From: an uncultured Reyranella sp.
Lineage (GTDB): Bacteria > Pseudomonadota > Alphaproteobacteria > Reyranellales > Reyranellaceae
NCBI RefSeq assembly: GCF_945957355.1
Contig: NZ_CAMFKM010000004.1
Location: forward strand, 310,001 to 374,000
Direction of reading: 5' to 3'
DNA: 64,000 bases
Positions within the stretch are counted from its first letter, which is position 1. The number at the start of each line of letters is the position of its first letter. The notes beneath the pieces were generated by a model. That model saw only the letters and a program-made list of their open reading frames with translations, ran no database searches and had not been told where the DNA came from. Below, piece after piece: positions 1 through 9,170 of the stretch. A program made the position numbers and the translations under genes.

Positions 1-381
1 ATGGGCTCCTACGGCATCGGCGTCTCGCGCCTGGTCGGCGGCATCATCGAGGCGAGCCATGACGATGCCGGCATCGTCTGGCCGGAGGAGGTGGCGCCGT
101 TCAAGGTAGCGATCGTCAATCTGAAGCCCGATGACGGAGCGGTCGGCGGTGCCTGCCAGAAGCTGTACGACGCGCTTGCCGCCAAGGGCGTCGCCGTGCT
201 GCACGACGATCGCGACATGCGGCCGGGCGGCAAGTTCGCCGACATGGACCTGATTGGCATCCCCTGGCAGGTCATCGTCGGCCCCAAGGGGCTGGCGGCC
301 GGCAAGGTCGAGGTCAAGAACCGCAAGACCGGCGCCCGCGAGGAGCTGCCGCCCGAACAGGTTCTCGCGCGGTTCGTCTGA
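1..381 (+). CDS. proS: Prolyl-tRNA synthetase, C-terminal part (gene begins before window)
   Basis: Charges tRNA-Pro with proline in the cytoplasm. Only the last 126 residues are visible. They open with the class II synthetase motif 3 (GSYGIGVSR, with its conserved Arg) and run into the HGTP anticodon-binding domain, recognisable by [18 protein letters not shown]. The reading frame is open at base 1, so the Met at base 1 is an internal residue and the true start lies upstream. The stop is followed 19 bases later by the first lol permease, the usual alphaproteobacterial neighbour of proS, so the genes are probably co-transcribed. The identification is firm; the N-terminal half cannot be judged. 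Confidence 0.95.
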   Translation: MGSYGIGVSRLVGGIIEASHDDAGIVWPEEVAPFKVAIVNLKPDDGAVGGACQKLYDALAAKGVAVLHDDRDMRPGGKFADMDLIGIPWQVIVGPKGLAAGKVEVKNRKTGAREELPPEQVLARFV

Positions 382-400
382 AGGGGAGCAGGGCTCTTTC

Positions 401-1711
401 ATGGCTTTCGCCGTCGAGCGCCTGATCGCCTTCCGCTACCTGCGGGCCCGCCGTGACGAGGGCTTCATCTCGGTGATCGCCGGCTTCTCGCTGATCGGCA
501 TCACCCTGGGCGTCGGCACCTTGATCGTCGTCATGTCCGTGATGAACGGCTTTCGCGTCGAGATGCTGCGGCAGATGTCGAGCATCAGCGGCCAGCTTGG
601 CGTCCAGTCCAACCGCGGCGGGCTCGACGCCACACCCGATCTCCTGAAGCGCATGACGGCCGTGCCCGGCGTCGAGTCGGCGACGCCGTCGGCCGAGGGC
701 AACCTCATGGCCGTCGCCGGCGACCGCGTGCGCGGCGTCGTGCTGCGCGGCATGCGGCCGGACGATATCCGCAATCGGGCGCCGCTGGCATCGGCGATCG
801 AGGGCACGCCGGAGAACCGGGAACGCTATCGCGCGCTCTGCAAGGCCGATGACGACAAGGCGATCGACTGGGGAACCCTCAAGGGATTCGGCGACGACTT
901 CACGGTGATTGTCGGCCGGCGCTTCGCGGATCTCATGGACCTGAAAGTCGGGGACAGGCTCCAGCTCGTCTCGCCGGTGTCGGTCGAGACGCCGCTCGGC
1001 GTGATGCCGCGGTCCGCGGCCGTGAAGGTCGCGGCCATCTTCTGCACCGGCATGTACGACTACGACTCGAACTTCATCTATGCGCCGCTGCAGGATGCCC
1101 AGCACATGCTGAATCTCGGGCCCAACGTCACGGGCATCGAGGTGTTCGTGTCCGACAAGGCCTCGACCGCGGCGACGCGCCACCTGCTCATGCAGGCCGT
1201 GGGGACGGAGGGCTGGGTCTTCGACTGGTTCCAGGCCAATGCCGGCTTCTTCTCGGCGGTGGTCGCCCAGACCAACATGATCTTCCTGGTGTTGACGATG
1301 ATCGTCATCGTCGCGGCCTTCAACATCGTCTCCAGCCTGGTCATGTTGGTCCGCACCAAGACGGCCGATATCGCGATCCTGCGCACCATGGGCGCCAGCC
1401 GCGCCGCGATCATGCGCATCTTTCTGCTGGACGGGCTGGCGATCGGCGGGGCCGGCACCGTGCTGGGGGTCGTGCTGGGGCTGGCCTTCGCCCGCAACAT
1501 CGAGGCGATCCGGCAGTGGCTGCAGCAGACCTTCGATATCGTGCTGTTCGATCAGACGCTCTACCTGTTGGCCGAGATGCCGTCGCAGATCGAATGGAGC
1601 GAGGTCGCGGGCATCGCAGTAATGGCGGTGGCCTTCGCGCTGCTGGCCTCGCTTTATCCTGCACTGCGCGCGTCGCGCCTCGATCCTGTGGAGGGGCTGC
1701 GCCGTGAGTGA
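401..1711 (+). CDS. Lipoprotein-releasing ABC transporter permease, LolC/LolE family (copy 1)
   Basis: Inner-membrane permease of the Lol system, which extracts outer-membrane lipoproteins from the inner membrane and hands them to LolA. The protein has 436 residues: one N-terminal membrane helix (about 25-50, SLIGITLGVGTLIVVMSVMNGF), a large periplasmic MacB-like domain, then three C-terminal helices, ending in the family tail [12 protein letters not shown] at 401 is chosen because translation of the longer open frame upstream would overlap proS in an unrelated frame. It overlaps the next permease by 8 bases. The extra periplasmic segment near residues 140-165 is not in copy 2. LolC and LolE cannot be told apart by eye, so no symbol is given. 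Confidence 0.9.
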   Translation: MAFAVERLIAFRYLRARRDEGFISVIAGFSLIGITLGVGTLIVVMSVMNGFRVEMLRQMSSISGQLGVQSNRGGLDATPDLLKRMTAVPGVESATPSAEGNLMAVAGDRVRGVVLRGMRPDDIRNRAPLASAIEGTPENRERYRALCKADDDKAIDWGTLKGFGDDFTVIVGRRFADLMDLKVGDRLQLVSPVSVETPLGVMPRSAAVKVAAIFCTGMYDYDSNFIYAPLQDAQHMLNLGPNVTGIEVFVSDKASTAATRHLLMQAVGTEGWVFDWFQANAGFFSAVVAQTNMIFLVLTMIVIVAAFNIVSSLVMLVRTKTADIAILRTMGASRAAIMRIFLLDGLAIGGAGTVLGVVLGLAFARNIEAIRQWLQQTFDIVLFDQTLYLLAEMPSQIEWSEVAGIAVMAVAFALLASLYPALRASRLDPVEGLRRE

Positions 1712-2963
1712 GCGGGCGCCTGCCGTAGAAAGGTGGCTGGCCTGGCGCTACCTCGCCACGCGCCAGCGCGAAGGGTTCGTGTCCTTCATTGCGATGTTCT
1801 CGCTGATCGGCGTGGCGCTGGGCGTCGGCACCCTCATCGCCGTCATGTCGGTCATGGGCGGCTTCCGTGAGCAGCTCCTGGGTCGGATCATCGGCATGAA
1901 CGGACACGTCATCATCGCTGCCCGCGGCGGCCTCCTTCAGGCGACGCCCGATCTGCTCGCCAGGCTCAAGGAGGTCCCGGGAGTCGAGGCGGTACGTCTC
2001 ACCCTGGAGCGACAGGCCCTGGTGACAGGGCACGGTCAGACGCGCGGCGCACAGCTTCGGGGCGTACGCCGGGAGGACTTGCTCAGTCGCGAGATCGTCG
2101 CGAAGAACATCATCTTCGGCGATCTCGCGGAGTTCGGCCCCAAGCCCGGCGTGGTGATCGGCGAAAGGCTGCGGCAGCAGATGCAGGTGAGGGTGGGCGA
2201 GCCGCTGACCGTGGTGACCCACCAGTTGAACGAGAGCGGGACGATCGCGCCGCGCTACATGGATTACGACATCCTCGCGAGCTTCATGACCCGTCGCTAC
2301 GAATTCGACAGCTCGCTGGTTTTCATTCCGCTGGGGGTGCTGCAGGAGAATCTCGAGTACGGCAAGGAGACCGTGAGTTCGATCGACCTGTTCATCAAGG
2401 ATCCGCAGGCCGCACCGCGCATGGCTCAGGAGCTTCGCCAGTCGCTCGGTCGAGACGATCTCCGCGTGTCGCACTGGCTCGGCCTCAACGCCCGCTTCGT
2501 CGGCGCCCTGCAGGTCGAGCGGGTGATGATGTTCATCATCCTGACCCTGATCGTCGTCGTCGCCGCCATGAACGTGGTCGCGAGCTTCACCATGCTCGTG
2601 AGAGTGAAGCGCGGCAGCATCGCCATCCTGCGGACGATGGGCGCGGGGCCGGGTACGATCGTGCGCGCCTTCTTCATGTCCGCTGCGGCGGTCGGCGTCG
2701 TCGGTACGGCGATCGGAACGGCGCTGGGCCTGTTGCTCTGCGCCAACATGCCGGCGATCGGCCGGGCGCTCGCCGATGTCACCGGCGGCTCCGGTACCGC
2801 CGGGGCCGAGGTCGACTTCATCACGTCCATGCCCGTGCGGGTGGATCCCACCGAGGTGGTCTTCATCATCGTCGTCGCGATCGCGCTTTCGCTGATTGCG
2901 GCGGCCTATCCGGCATGGCGGGCAACCCGGGTCGAACCGGTCGAAGGATTGCGACATGAGTGA
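1704..2963 (+). CDS. Lipoprotein-releasing ABC transporter permease, LolC/LolE family (copy 2)
   Basis: Second Lol-type permease of 419 residues, starting at a GTG that overlaps the stop of copy 1 by 8 bases. It has the same plan: N-terminal helix ([22 protein letters not shown]), periplasmic domain with the family segment [17 protein letters not shown], and three C-terminal helices ending in EPVEGLRHE. It is clearly paralogous to copy 1 but diverged throughout, so this is not a recent duplication. Together with LolD the two would form a LolC-D2-E heteromer as in gammaproteobacteria, whereas many alphaproteobacteria have a single permease gene here (family knowledge). It overlaps lolD by 8 bases, which implies translational coupling of the three genes. 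Confidence 0.9.
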   Translation: MSERAPAVERWLAWRYLATRQREGFVSFIAMFSLIGVALGVGTLIAVMSVMGGFREQLLGRIIGMNGHVIIAARGGLLQATPDLLARLKEVPGVEAVRLTLERQALVTGHGQTRGAQLRGVRREDLLSREIVAKNIIFGDLAEFGPKPGVVIGERLRQQMQVRVGEPLTVVTHQLNESGTIAPRYMDYDILASFMTRRYEFDSSLVFIPLGVLQENLEYGKETVSSIDLFIKDPQAAPRMAQELRQSLGRDDLRVSHWLGLNARFVGALQVERVMMFIILTLIVVVAAMNVVASFTMLVRVKRGSIAILRTMGAGPGTIVRAFFMSAAAVGVVGTAIGTALGLLLCANMPAIGRALADVTGGSGTAGAEVDFITSMPVRVDPTEVVFIIVVAIALSLIAAAYPAWRATRVEPVEGLRHE

Positions 2964-3639
2964 CACGACCAAGCCGCTCGTCCTGCAGGGCATCCGCCGC
3001 ACCTTCGTCCAGGGCGGCCGGCGGCTCGACGTGCTGCGCGGCGTGTCGGTCGACCTGCATCCCGGGGAGATCGTGGCCCTTGTCGGCCAGTCGGGTAGTG
3101 GCAAGTCGACCCTTCTACACATCGCGGGCCTGCTGGAACGGCCGGACGAGGGCGAGGTGGCCGTCGACGGCAAGCCGACGGTTCGCATGGCCGACAAGGA
3201 GCGCACGGGATTGCGCCGCAAGTTCCTGGGATTCGTCTACCAGTACCATCACCTGCTGCCGGAATTCTCGGCCGTCGAGAACGTGATGCTGCCGCAGATG
3301 CTGAACGGCGTCGCGCGCGGCACGGCGCGCACGCGGGCGGCAGATCTCCTCGGCATGGTGGGGCTCGGCGACCGGCTGGATCATCGCCCGGGACGACTGT
3401 CGGGCGGCGAACAGCAGAGGGTCGCGATCGCTCGCGCCGTCGCCAACGCGCCGCGCGTCCTGCTGGCCGACGAGCCGACCGGCAACCTCGATTCATCAAC
3501 CGCCGAGACGGTGTTCCAGCAATTGCTGACCCTGGTTCGCGAGACCGGCATGGCGGCCCTGGTCGCCACCCATAATCCGGAGCTCGCCGCCCGCATGGAC
3601 CGCACGGTCACCCTGCGGGACGGCGTCATCCATTTCTAG
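2956..3639 (+). CDS. lolD: Lipoprotein-releasing ABC transporter ATP-binding protein LolD
   Basis: Cytoplasmic ATPase that powers lipoprotein release from the inner membrane. The 227 residues contain Walker A GQSGSGKS (44-51), the ABC signature LSGGEQQR (from about 148) and Walker B VLLADEP with Asp172-Glu173, followed by the H-loop (VATHNPELA). Length and motifs are standard for LolD. The ATG at 2956 lies inside the end of the upstream permease gene (8-base overlap); a longer open frame reaches 2896 but would only add residues inside that permease gene. The stop codon overlaps the convergent XRE gene by 4 bases. Confidence 0.95.
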   Translation: MSDTTKPLVLQGIRRTFVQGGRRLDVLRGVSVDLHPGEIVALVGQSGSGKSTLLHIAGLLERPDEGEVAVDGKPTVRMADKERTGLRRKFLGFVYQYHHLLPEFSAVENVMLPQMLNGVARGTARTRAADLLGMVGLGDRLDHRPGRLSGGEQQRVAIARAVANAPRVLLADEPTGNLDSSTAETVFQQLLTLVRETGMAALVATHNPELAARMDRTVTLRDGVIHF

Positions 3640-4406
3640 GCCGGCGTGTAGATCACCAGCTTCAACGCCGGATCGTCATTGCACTGGAACGAGGCATGCT
3701 GGAAGCGGAGCATGCCTTTTTTCGGATGCGTCATCTTCTTGATGCCGGCGGTACCGTCGCGAATGTCGTGCGCCTTCCACCAGTTGGCGAACTCGGCACT
3801 GCCCTTGTAAAGCCGGTCGAGCAGTTCGACGAAGGCCGGATCGCCGGCCCACAGGTCATGCGCCTTGCGGAACTGCGCCACCATGCGCCGCGCCTCGTCC
3901 TCCCAGGCGCTGCCGAACAGGCGGCGTGTGACCGGGTTGGTCAGCACACAAAGCAAGGTGTTGCGGTCTTCCTCGGGAATGCGTCCCCAGGCGAAGATCT
4001 CCGCAGCCGCCTCATTCCAGGCCAGGACGTCCCAGCGCCGGCCGATGACATAGGCTGGATGCGGCAGGCTCTCGACCACCCGTCGCACCGGTTCGGGCAC
4101 CGTCTCCTTGGCGAAGGCGCGGCGGTCGCCGTGGCGGGCGAGGGAACGCAGGTGGTTGTGCTCGCTCTCACCGAGCTTCAGCGCCCTGGCGATGGCGTCG
4201 ATCGTCGTCAGTGACGGATTGACGTCGCGGCCTTGTTCGAGCCGCACGTACCAGTCGACGCCGATCCCTGCCAACTCGGCCACTTCCTCGCGTCGCAAGC
4301 CGGGCGTGCGACGCCGTCGCGTCGCCGGTAGGCCGACCGTTTCGGGTCGAAGCCGCTGCCGCCGCGAGCGAAGGAAATCGCCGAGTTCGCTGCGTCGTCT
4401 GTCCAT
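3636..4406 (-). CDS. XRE-family transcriptional regulator with MmyB-like ligand domain
   Basis: DNA-binding regulator of 256 residues. The N-terminal helix-turn-helix of the Xre/Cro type covers about residues 5-85 ([20 protein letters not shown] and [10 protein letters not shown] are typical of the family). The rest resembles the MmyB-like PAS-type domain, with the hallmark segment [16 protein letters not shown]. Members usually sense a hydrophobic ligand and control a neighbouring gene; here the divergent MDR oxidoreductase at 4494 is the obvious candidate target. ATG at 4406 is preferred over an in-frame TTG at 4418. A 10-base palindrome sits just upstream and may be an operator. Confidence 0.85.
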   Translation of the reverse strand: MDRRRSELGDFLRSRRQRLRPETVGLPATRRRRTPGLRREEVAELAGIGVDWYVRLEQGRDVNPSLTTIDAIARALKLGESEHNHLRSLARHGDRRAFAKETVPEPVRRVVESLPHPAYVIGRRWDVLAWNEAAAEIFAWGRIPEEDRNTLLCVLTNPVTRRLFGSAWEDEARRMVAQFRKAHDLWAGDPAFVELLDRLYKGSAEFANWWKAHDIRDGTAGIKKMTHPKKGMLRFQHASFQCNDDPALKLVIYTPA

Positions 4407-4417
4407 GGGTCTTTTCA

Positions 4418-4427
4418 ATCCTAGGAT
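4418..4427. promoter_or_regulatory. Palindrome ATCCTAGGAT, possible XRE operator
   Basis: Perfect 10-base palindrome in the 87-base gap between the divergent XRE regulator and the MDR oxidoreductase. Its position just ahead of the regulator start suits autoregulation. Assignment as an operator is inference from position alone. Confidence 0.3.
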
Positions 4428-4493
4428 AATACCAGGTCTGATTGAGACTAGGCCGACCCGTCAGAATGCGCCATCCCGAGAACGAGGTGACCC

Positions 4494-5561
4494 ATGAAAG
4501 CAGCTGTCCTCAAGACGCTTGGCACACCGCTCAGCGTCGAGACCGTGCCCGATCCCGTGCTGGGTACGGGCGAGGTGATCGTCGATGTCGCTGCCGCCAA
4601 CGTGCTTGCCTATGCGCGCGACGTGTTCAGCGGAAAGCGGAATTACCTTCTGGAGCTTCCGATCGTGCCGGGCTCGGGCGGCATCGGGCGCGTCCGGGCC
4701 ATTGGACCGGACGCGACACGGCTCGCCATCGGCGACTGGGTATTCATCGATCCGACCGTCCGCGGGCGCGACGACGCGGTGGCACCCGACATCATCCTCC
4801 AGGGACTGACGGCCGGCAGCGAAGCGGCGTATCGCCTGCAGCGCTACTACCACGACGGCGCCTTTGCCGAGCAGGTGCGCGTGCCGACCGAGAATGCCGT
4901 GCCGATCGGCGCCATTGAGCCGGCCGAGGCCGGCCGCTGGCTCGGGCTGGGCCGGCTGCTGGTGCCGTATGGAGGGCTGCTGGCCGGGCGGCTGCGGGCG
5001 GGCGAGACCTTGCTTGTGAACGGGGCGACGGGTGCCTTCGGCAGCGGAGGCGTGGCGATGGGAGTCGCGATGGGCGCGGCCCGTATCGTCGCCACCGGCC
5101 GCAACCCGCAGGTACTGGCCGACCTCGAGAGCCGTCTGGGCGAGCGCGTCCGGACCGTGAAGATGAGCGGTGACGAGGAGGAGGATCGCCGGCGGATGCA
5201 GCAGGCGGCAGGCGGTCCGATCGACATCGTGCTCGACCTGCTGCCGCCTGAAGCGAGCCAGGGCTGGGTCCGCGCGGCCGCCCTGGCCGTCCGGCCCTAC
5301 GGCCGCGTCGTCCTGATGGGCGGCATTCGCGAAGACGTGGCGCTGCCTTATGCCTGGATGATGCGATATGGCATCGAGGTGCGGGGGCAATGGATGTACC
5401 CGCGCGACGCGGTCGGGCGCCTGGTCGGCATGGTGCGCTCGGGCCAGATCCGGCTGGACGGCATCGGGGTGACCGAATTTCCGCTGGATCGGATCAACGA
5501 GGCCGTGGCGCACGCGGCAGCGGACGCCGGCCCGTTCAAGATGACAGTGGTCCGCCCCTGA
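4494..5561 (+). CDS. Zinc-independent MDR-family alcohol dehydrogenase / quinone oxidoreductase-like protein
   Basis: Medium-chain dehydrogenase/reductase of 355 residues, expected to be an NAD(P)H-dependent cytoplasmic oxidoreductase. The GroES-like half comes first; the Rossmann half carries a glycine-rich nucleotide-binding loop NGATGAFGSGGVAMG near residues 177-191. The classical zinc-ADH GHE motif is replaced by PGSGGIGRV, so the catalytic zinc is probably absent and a quinone/enone reductase role is more likely. ATG at 4494 has a good ribosome site (GAGGTG). It is divergent from the XRE regulator, which may control it. The substrate cannot be read from the sequence. Confidence 0.8.
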   Translation: MKAAVLKTLGTPLSVETVPDPVLGTGEVIVDVAAANVLAYARDVFSGKRNYLLELPIVPGSGGIGRVRAIGPDATRLAIGDWVFIDPTVRGRDDAVAPDIILQGLTAGSEAAYRLQRYYHDGAFAEQVRVPTENAVPIGAIEPAEAGRWLGLGRLLVPYGGLLAGRLRAGETLLVNGATGAFGSGGVAMGVAMGAARIVATGRNPQVLADLESRLGERVRTVKMSGDEEEDRRRMQQAAGGPIDIVLDLLPPEASQGWVRAAALAVRPYGRVVLMGGIREDVALPYAWMMRYGIEVRGQWMYPRDAVGRLVGMVRSGQIRLDGIGVTEFPLDRINEAVAHAAADAGPFKMTVVRP

Positions 5562-5604
5562 TTCTCGCCTCGTTTTCCACAAGATGCGGGAGCCATAGTA
5601 GGGC

Positions 5605-8600
5605 GTGCCCCTCGCTGATTTCATCCATCTAAAGGTTCGTTCCGCCTATTCGCTCACCGAAGGCGCGAACAAGGTCGACAAGATCGTCTCGCTCGCCAAG
5701 GACGCGGAGATGCCGGCGGTTGCCGTCACCGACCGCAACAACCTGTTCGGCGCGCTCGAATTCTCGCAATACGCCGCAAAGGGCGGTGTCCAGCCGATCG
5801 TGGGCTGCGACCTCGGCATCCGGCGCGAGGAAGAGGGGGGCGTCGCCACGGCGAGCAAGGTCCTGGCCATCGACTGGCTGACCCTACTCGTGCAGAGCGA
5901 GCAGGGCTATCTCAACCTGATGCGGCTGGTGAGCCGCGCCCATCTCGAATTCAAGACAGGCTCCGTCGCAGCCCTGCCGTTGGCAGACCTCGAAGGATCG
6001 ACCGAAGGGCTCATCGCCTTGACCGGCAGCGCCGGCAGCAGCGTCGGGCGCCTGCTGGCCGCCGGCCAGACGCCCGCCGCCGCCCACCTGCTGGACCGCC
6101 TGCAGAGCCTGTTCGAGGGCCGGCTCTATGTCGAACTGCAGCGCCATGGCGAGGATGTGGAACGGCGGATCGAGGGCCCGCTGGTCGACCTCGCCTACGA
6201 ACGCAATCTCCCACTGGTCGCCACCAACGACGTGCATTTCCCGAAGAAGTCGATGTACGAGGCGCACGACGTGCTGCTCTGCATCGAGCAGGGGGCGCAT
6301 ATCGACGATCCCAATCGCCGCCGCCTGACGCCGGAGCACTATTTCAAGTCGGCGGCCGAGATGCGCAGCCTGTTCTCGGACATTCCCGAGGCCTGCGACA
6401 ATACCCTTGTGATCGCCCAGCGCTGCGCCTACATGCCGACGCCGCGCAAGCCCATCCTGCCGCGCTACACCAAGCTCGAAGGCCGTAGCGAGGGCGAGGC
6501 GCTGCGCGACCTCGCGAAGACCGGACTCGAGGAATTGAGGACGCTCGGTCGCCTGGCCGAGACCATCAGCTTCGAGCGCTATACCCAGCGCCTGACCTAC
6601 GAACTCGACATGATCGAGAAGATGGGATTCGCCGGCTACTTCCTCATCGTGGCCGACTTCATCCAGTGGGCAAAGGACCATGACGTACCGGTGGGGCCGG
6701 GCCGCGGCTCCGGCGCCGGCTCGCTGGTCGCCTGGTCGCTCAAGATCACCGATCTCGATCCGCTGCGCTGGGGCCTGCTGTTCGAGCGGTTCCTGAACCC
6801 TGAGCGCGTGTCGATGCCCGACTTCGATATCGACTTCTGCCAGGACAAGCGCGACCGCGTGATCCGCTACGTGCGTGACGAATACGGCCATGACAGGGTC
6901 GCCGCGATCATCACCTTCGGCAAGCTGCAGGCCCGTGCCGTGCTACGCGACGTCGGCCGCGTGCTGGGCATGCCCTATGGGCAGGTCGACCGGATCTGCA
7001 AGCTCGTGCCGAACAATCCGGCCAATCCGGTGACCCTGGCCAAGGCGCTGGAAACCGAGGACCTGCTGAAAGAGCAGTACAACGTCGACGAGGAGATCAA
7101 GCGCCTGATCGACCTTGCGCTGCAGCTCGAAGGCCTGTTCCGCAACGCCTCGACGCATGCTGCAGGCGTCGTGATCGGAGACCGCCCGCTCGACCAGCTC
7201 GTGCCGCTGTTCCGCGATACCGACAGCAAGGAATCGCTTCCGGCTACCCAGTTCAACATGAAATGGGTCGAGACGGCCGGATTGGTGAAGTTCGACTTCC
7301 TCGGCCTCAAGACCCTGACCGTGATCGAGAAGGCCTGGGACTTCATTGGGCGCGACCAGATCGACATCGCGAAGCTGCCACTCGACGATCGAAAGACCTT
7401 CGAACTTCTCTGCCGCGGCGACGGATCGGGCGTGTTCCAGCTCGAAGGTAACGGCATGCGCGACGTGCTGCGCAAGATGAAACCCGACCGCTTCGAAGAC
7501 ATCATCGCAGTGGTGGCGCTCTACCGGCCGGGCCCGATGGAGAACATCCCGAGTTACATCAAGCGCAAGCATGGCGAGGAGGAGCCGGACTACCTGCATC
7601 CGCTGCTGGAAGGGATCCTGAAGGAGACCTACGGCATCATGATCTACCAGGAGCAGGTCATGCAGATCGCGCAGGTGCTCAGCGGCTATTCGCTGGGTGG
7701 CGCCGACCTGCTGCGCCGCGCCATGGGCAAGAAGATCAAGGCCGAGATGGACGCCCAGCGCGCGAGCTTCGTCGAAGGCGCGGAGAAGAATGGCGTCAAG
7801 GCCGACAAGGCCGCATCGATCTTCGACCAGGTCGACAAGTTCGCGGGCTACGGCTTCAACAAGAGCCATGCCGCCGCCTACGCGCTGGTCTGCTACCAGA
7901 CGGCCTACCTGAAAGCCAATCATCCGGTCGAATTCTTCGCCGCCACGATGACGCTCGACATGGGCAACGTGGAAAAACTCAATGGCTATCGGCGCGACCT
8001 CGACAAGATCGGCGTCGAGCTGCTGCCGCCCGATGTGAACAGGTCGACGGCCGAGTTCGCCGTGGAGAAGACCGAAGACGGAAAGAAGGCGATTCGTTAC
8101 GCGCTGGCCGCCATCAAGGGCGTCGGCAAGGAAGCGATGAGCCGGCTCACCGAGGAGCGCGAGGAGAACGGCCCGTTCAGGGACCTGTTTGACTTCGCCG
8201 AACGGCTCGATCAGCGCGTCCTGAATAAGCGCCTGCTGGAGAGCCTGGTGAAGGCCGGGGCCTTCGACACGTTGAACAAGAACCGCGCCCAGACCTTCGC
8301 GGCTGTCGAGGCACTGACCCGCCATTCGCAGGCGACGCATGAATCGCGCGGCAGCAACCAGAACAACCTGTTCGGTGACGACACCGCCCAGCGCCGCCCG
8401 CAGCTGCCGAAGGTGCCGGACTGGGCGCCGATGGAGCGGCTGCAGAACGAGTTCGCCGCCATCGGCTTCTATCTCTCGTCGCATCCGCTGGCCTCCTACG
8501 AGAAGAGCCTGCTGCGACTGGGCGTCAGCCGCGCGGCCGACCTGCCGGCGCTGCTGGCGCGCGGGACGCCCGGCCGCATCAAGCTCGCGGGCACGGTCAT

Positions 8601-9051
8601 CGACCGGATGGAGAGAACCTCGGCGAAGGGCAACCGGTTCGCCTTCCTGCAGTGCTCGGATCAGTCCGGCGCCTTCGAATGCGTCATGTTCAGCGAATTG
8701 CTGAGTTCCAAGCGCAACATTCTCGAGGCGGGACAGGCGATCCTGATCTCGGTCGACGGCCGCCTGGATGGCGAGCAGGTGAAGCTCACGGCCCAGTCGG
8801 TGGAAAAGCTCGAGGATGCCGTCGCGAACTCCGCAGCGGGGTTGCGCATCGTGATCACGGATCCCATGGCGCTCGAGGCCCTGCGCAAGGCGCTGGAAGG
8901 AAAGCGCGGGCGCGGAAAGGTCACCCTCGTCGTGCCGATGCCGGAAGACTCCGAGGCCGAGATCACGTTGCCCGGCACCTATTCGATCGCTGGCGGCCTG
9001 CGCGACACGATCGGCAGCCTGCAGGGCGTCGAAAATGTCGAGGAAATTTGA
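5605..9051 (+). CDS. dnaE: DNA polymerase III subunit alpha
   Basis: Catalytic subunit of the replicative polymerase, 1148 residues, normal for DnaE1. In order: PHP domain (1 to about 270, opening with HLKVRSAYSLTEGA), C-family polymerase core with two catalytic Asp in PDFDID (Asp406 and Asp408), helix-hairpin-helix region, a clamp-binding motif QNNLF starting at Gln919, and an OB-fold from about residue 985. The PHP motif usually reads HxH but here reads HLKVR, so one metal ligand is replaced by Arg. The start is GTG at 5605; an upstream ribosome site is weak. It lies downstream of the lol genes as in other alphaproteobacteria, with two accessory genes in between. Confidence 0.97.
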   Translation: MPLADFIHLKVRSAYSLTEGANKVDKIVSLAKDAEMPAVAVTDRNNLFGALEFSQYAAKGGVQPIVGCDLGIRREEEGGVATASKVLAIDWLTLLVQSEQGYLNLMRLVSRAHLEFKTGSVAALPLADLEGSTEGLIALTGSAGSSVGRLLAAGQTPAAAHLLDRLQSLFEGRLYVELQRHGEDVERRIEGPLVDLAYERNLPLVATNDVHFPKKSMYEAHDVLLCIEQGAHIDDPNRRRLTPEHYFKSAAEMRSLFSDIPEACDNTLVIAQRCAYMPTPRKPILPRYTKLEGRSEGEALRDLAKTGLEELRTLGRLAETISFERYTQRLTYELDMIEKMGFAGYFLIVADFIQWAKDHDVPVGPGRGSGAGSLVAWSLKITDLDPLRWGLLFERFLNPERVSMPDFDIDFCQDKRDRVIRYVRDEYGHDRVAAIITFGKLQARAVLRDVGRVLGMPYGQVDRICKLVPNNPANPVTLAKALETEDLLKEQYNVDEEIKRLIDLALQLEGLFRNASTHAAGVVIGDRPLDQLVPLFRDTDSKESLPATQFNMKWVETAGLVKFDFLGLKTLTVIEKAWDFIGRDQIDIAKLPLDDRKTFELLCRGDGSGVFQLEGNGMRDVLRKMKPDRFEDIIAVVALYRPGPMENIPSYIKRKHGEEEPDYLHPLLEGILKETYGIMIYQEQVMQIAQVLSGYSLGGADLLRRAMGKKIKAEMDAQRASFVEGAEKNGVKADKAASIFDQVDKFAGYGFNKSHAAAYALVCYQTAYLKANHPVEFFAATMTLDMGNVEKLNGYRRDLDKIGVELLPPDVNRSTAEFAVEKTEDGKKAIRYALAAIKGVGKEAMSRLTEEREENGPFRDLFDFAERLDQRVLNKRLLESLVKAGAFDTLNKNRAQTFAAVEALTRHSQATHESRGSNQNNLFGDDTAQRRPQLPKVPDWAPMERLQNEFAAIGFYLSSHPLASYEKSLLRLGVSRAADLPALLARGTPGRIKLAGTVIDRMERTSAKGNRFAFLQCSDQSGAFECVMFSELLSSKRNILEAGQAILISVDGRLDGEQVKLTAQSVEKLEDAVANSAAGLRIVITDPMALEALRKALEGKRGRGKVTLVVPMPEDSEAEITLPGTYSIAGGLRDTIGSLQGVENVEEI

Positions 9052-9052
9052 G

Positions 9053-9104
9053 CCGCCAGCCTGGGCTCTTTGAAACTGCGACCGCTGCGCCGCCCAGGCG
9101 GCGG
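9053..9104 (+). terminator. Hairpin just after dnaE, possible terminator
   Basis: Inverted repeat CCGCCAGCCTGGGC (9053-9066) with GCCCAGGCGGCGG (9092-9104), 13 pairs with one bulged base and a loop of 25, starting two bases after the dnaE stop. There is no T-run, so it may be a processing or stabilising hairpin instead of an intrinsic terminator. Confidence 0.35.
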
Positions 9105-9170
9105 GCTTCGGGGGCGGGCGATGTCAGGCCGGCAAGGGATTCGCCGCTGCTCGAAGCGCCGCTGCTCCCG

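Noticed and set aside
1410..3221. 603-residue minus-strand open frame
   Set aside because: Antisense to both lol permeases and lolD; low-complexity His/Arg/Asp-rich translation typical of the reverse strand of a GC-rich gene.
6943..8484. 513-residue minus-strand open frame
   Set aside because: Lies entirely antisense to dnaE and has no recognisable domain.
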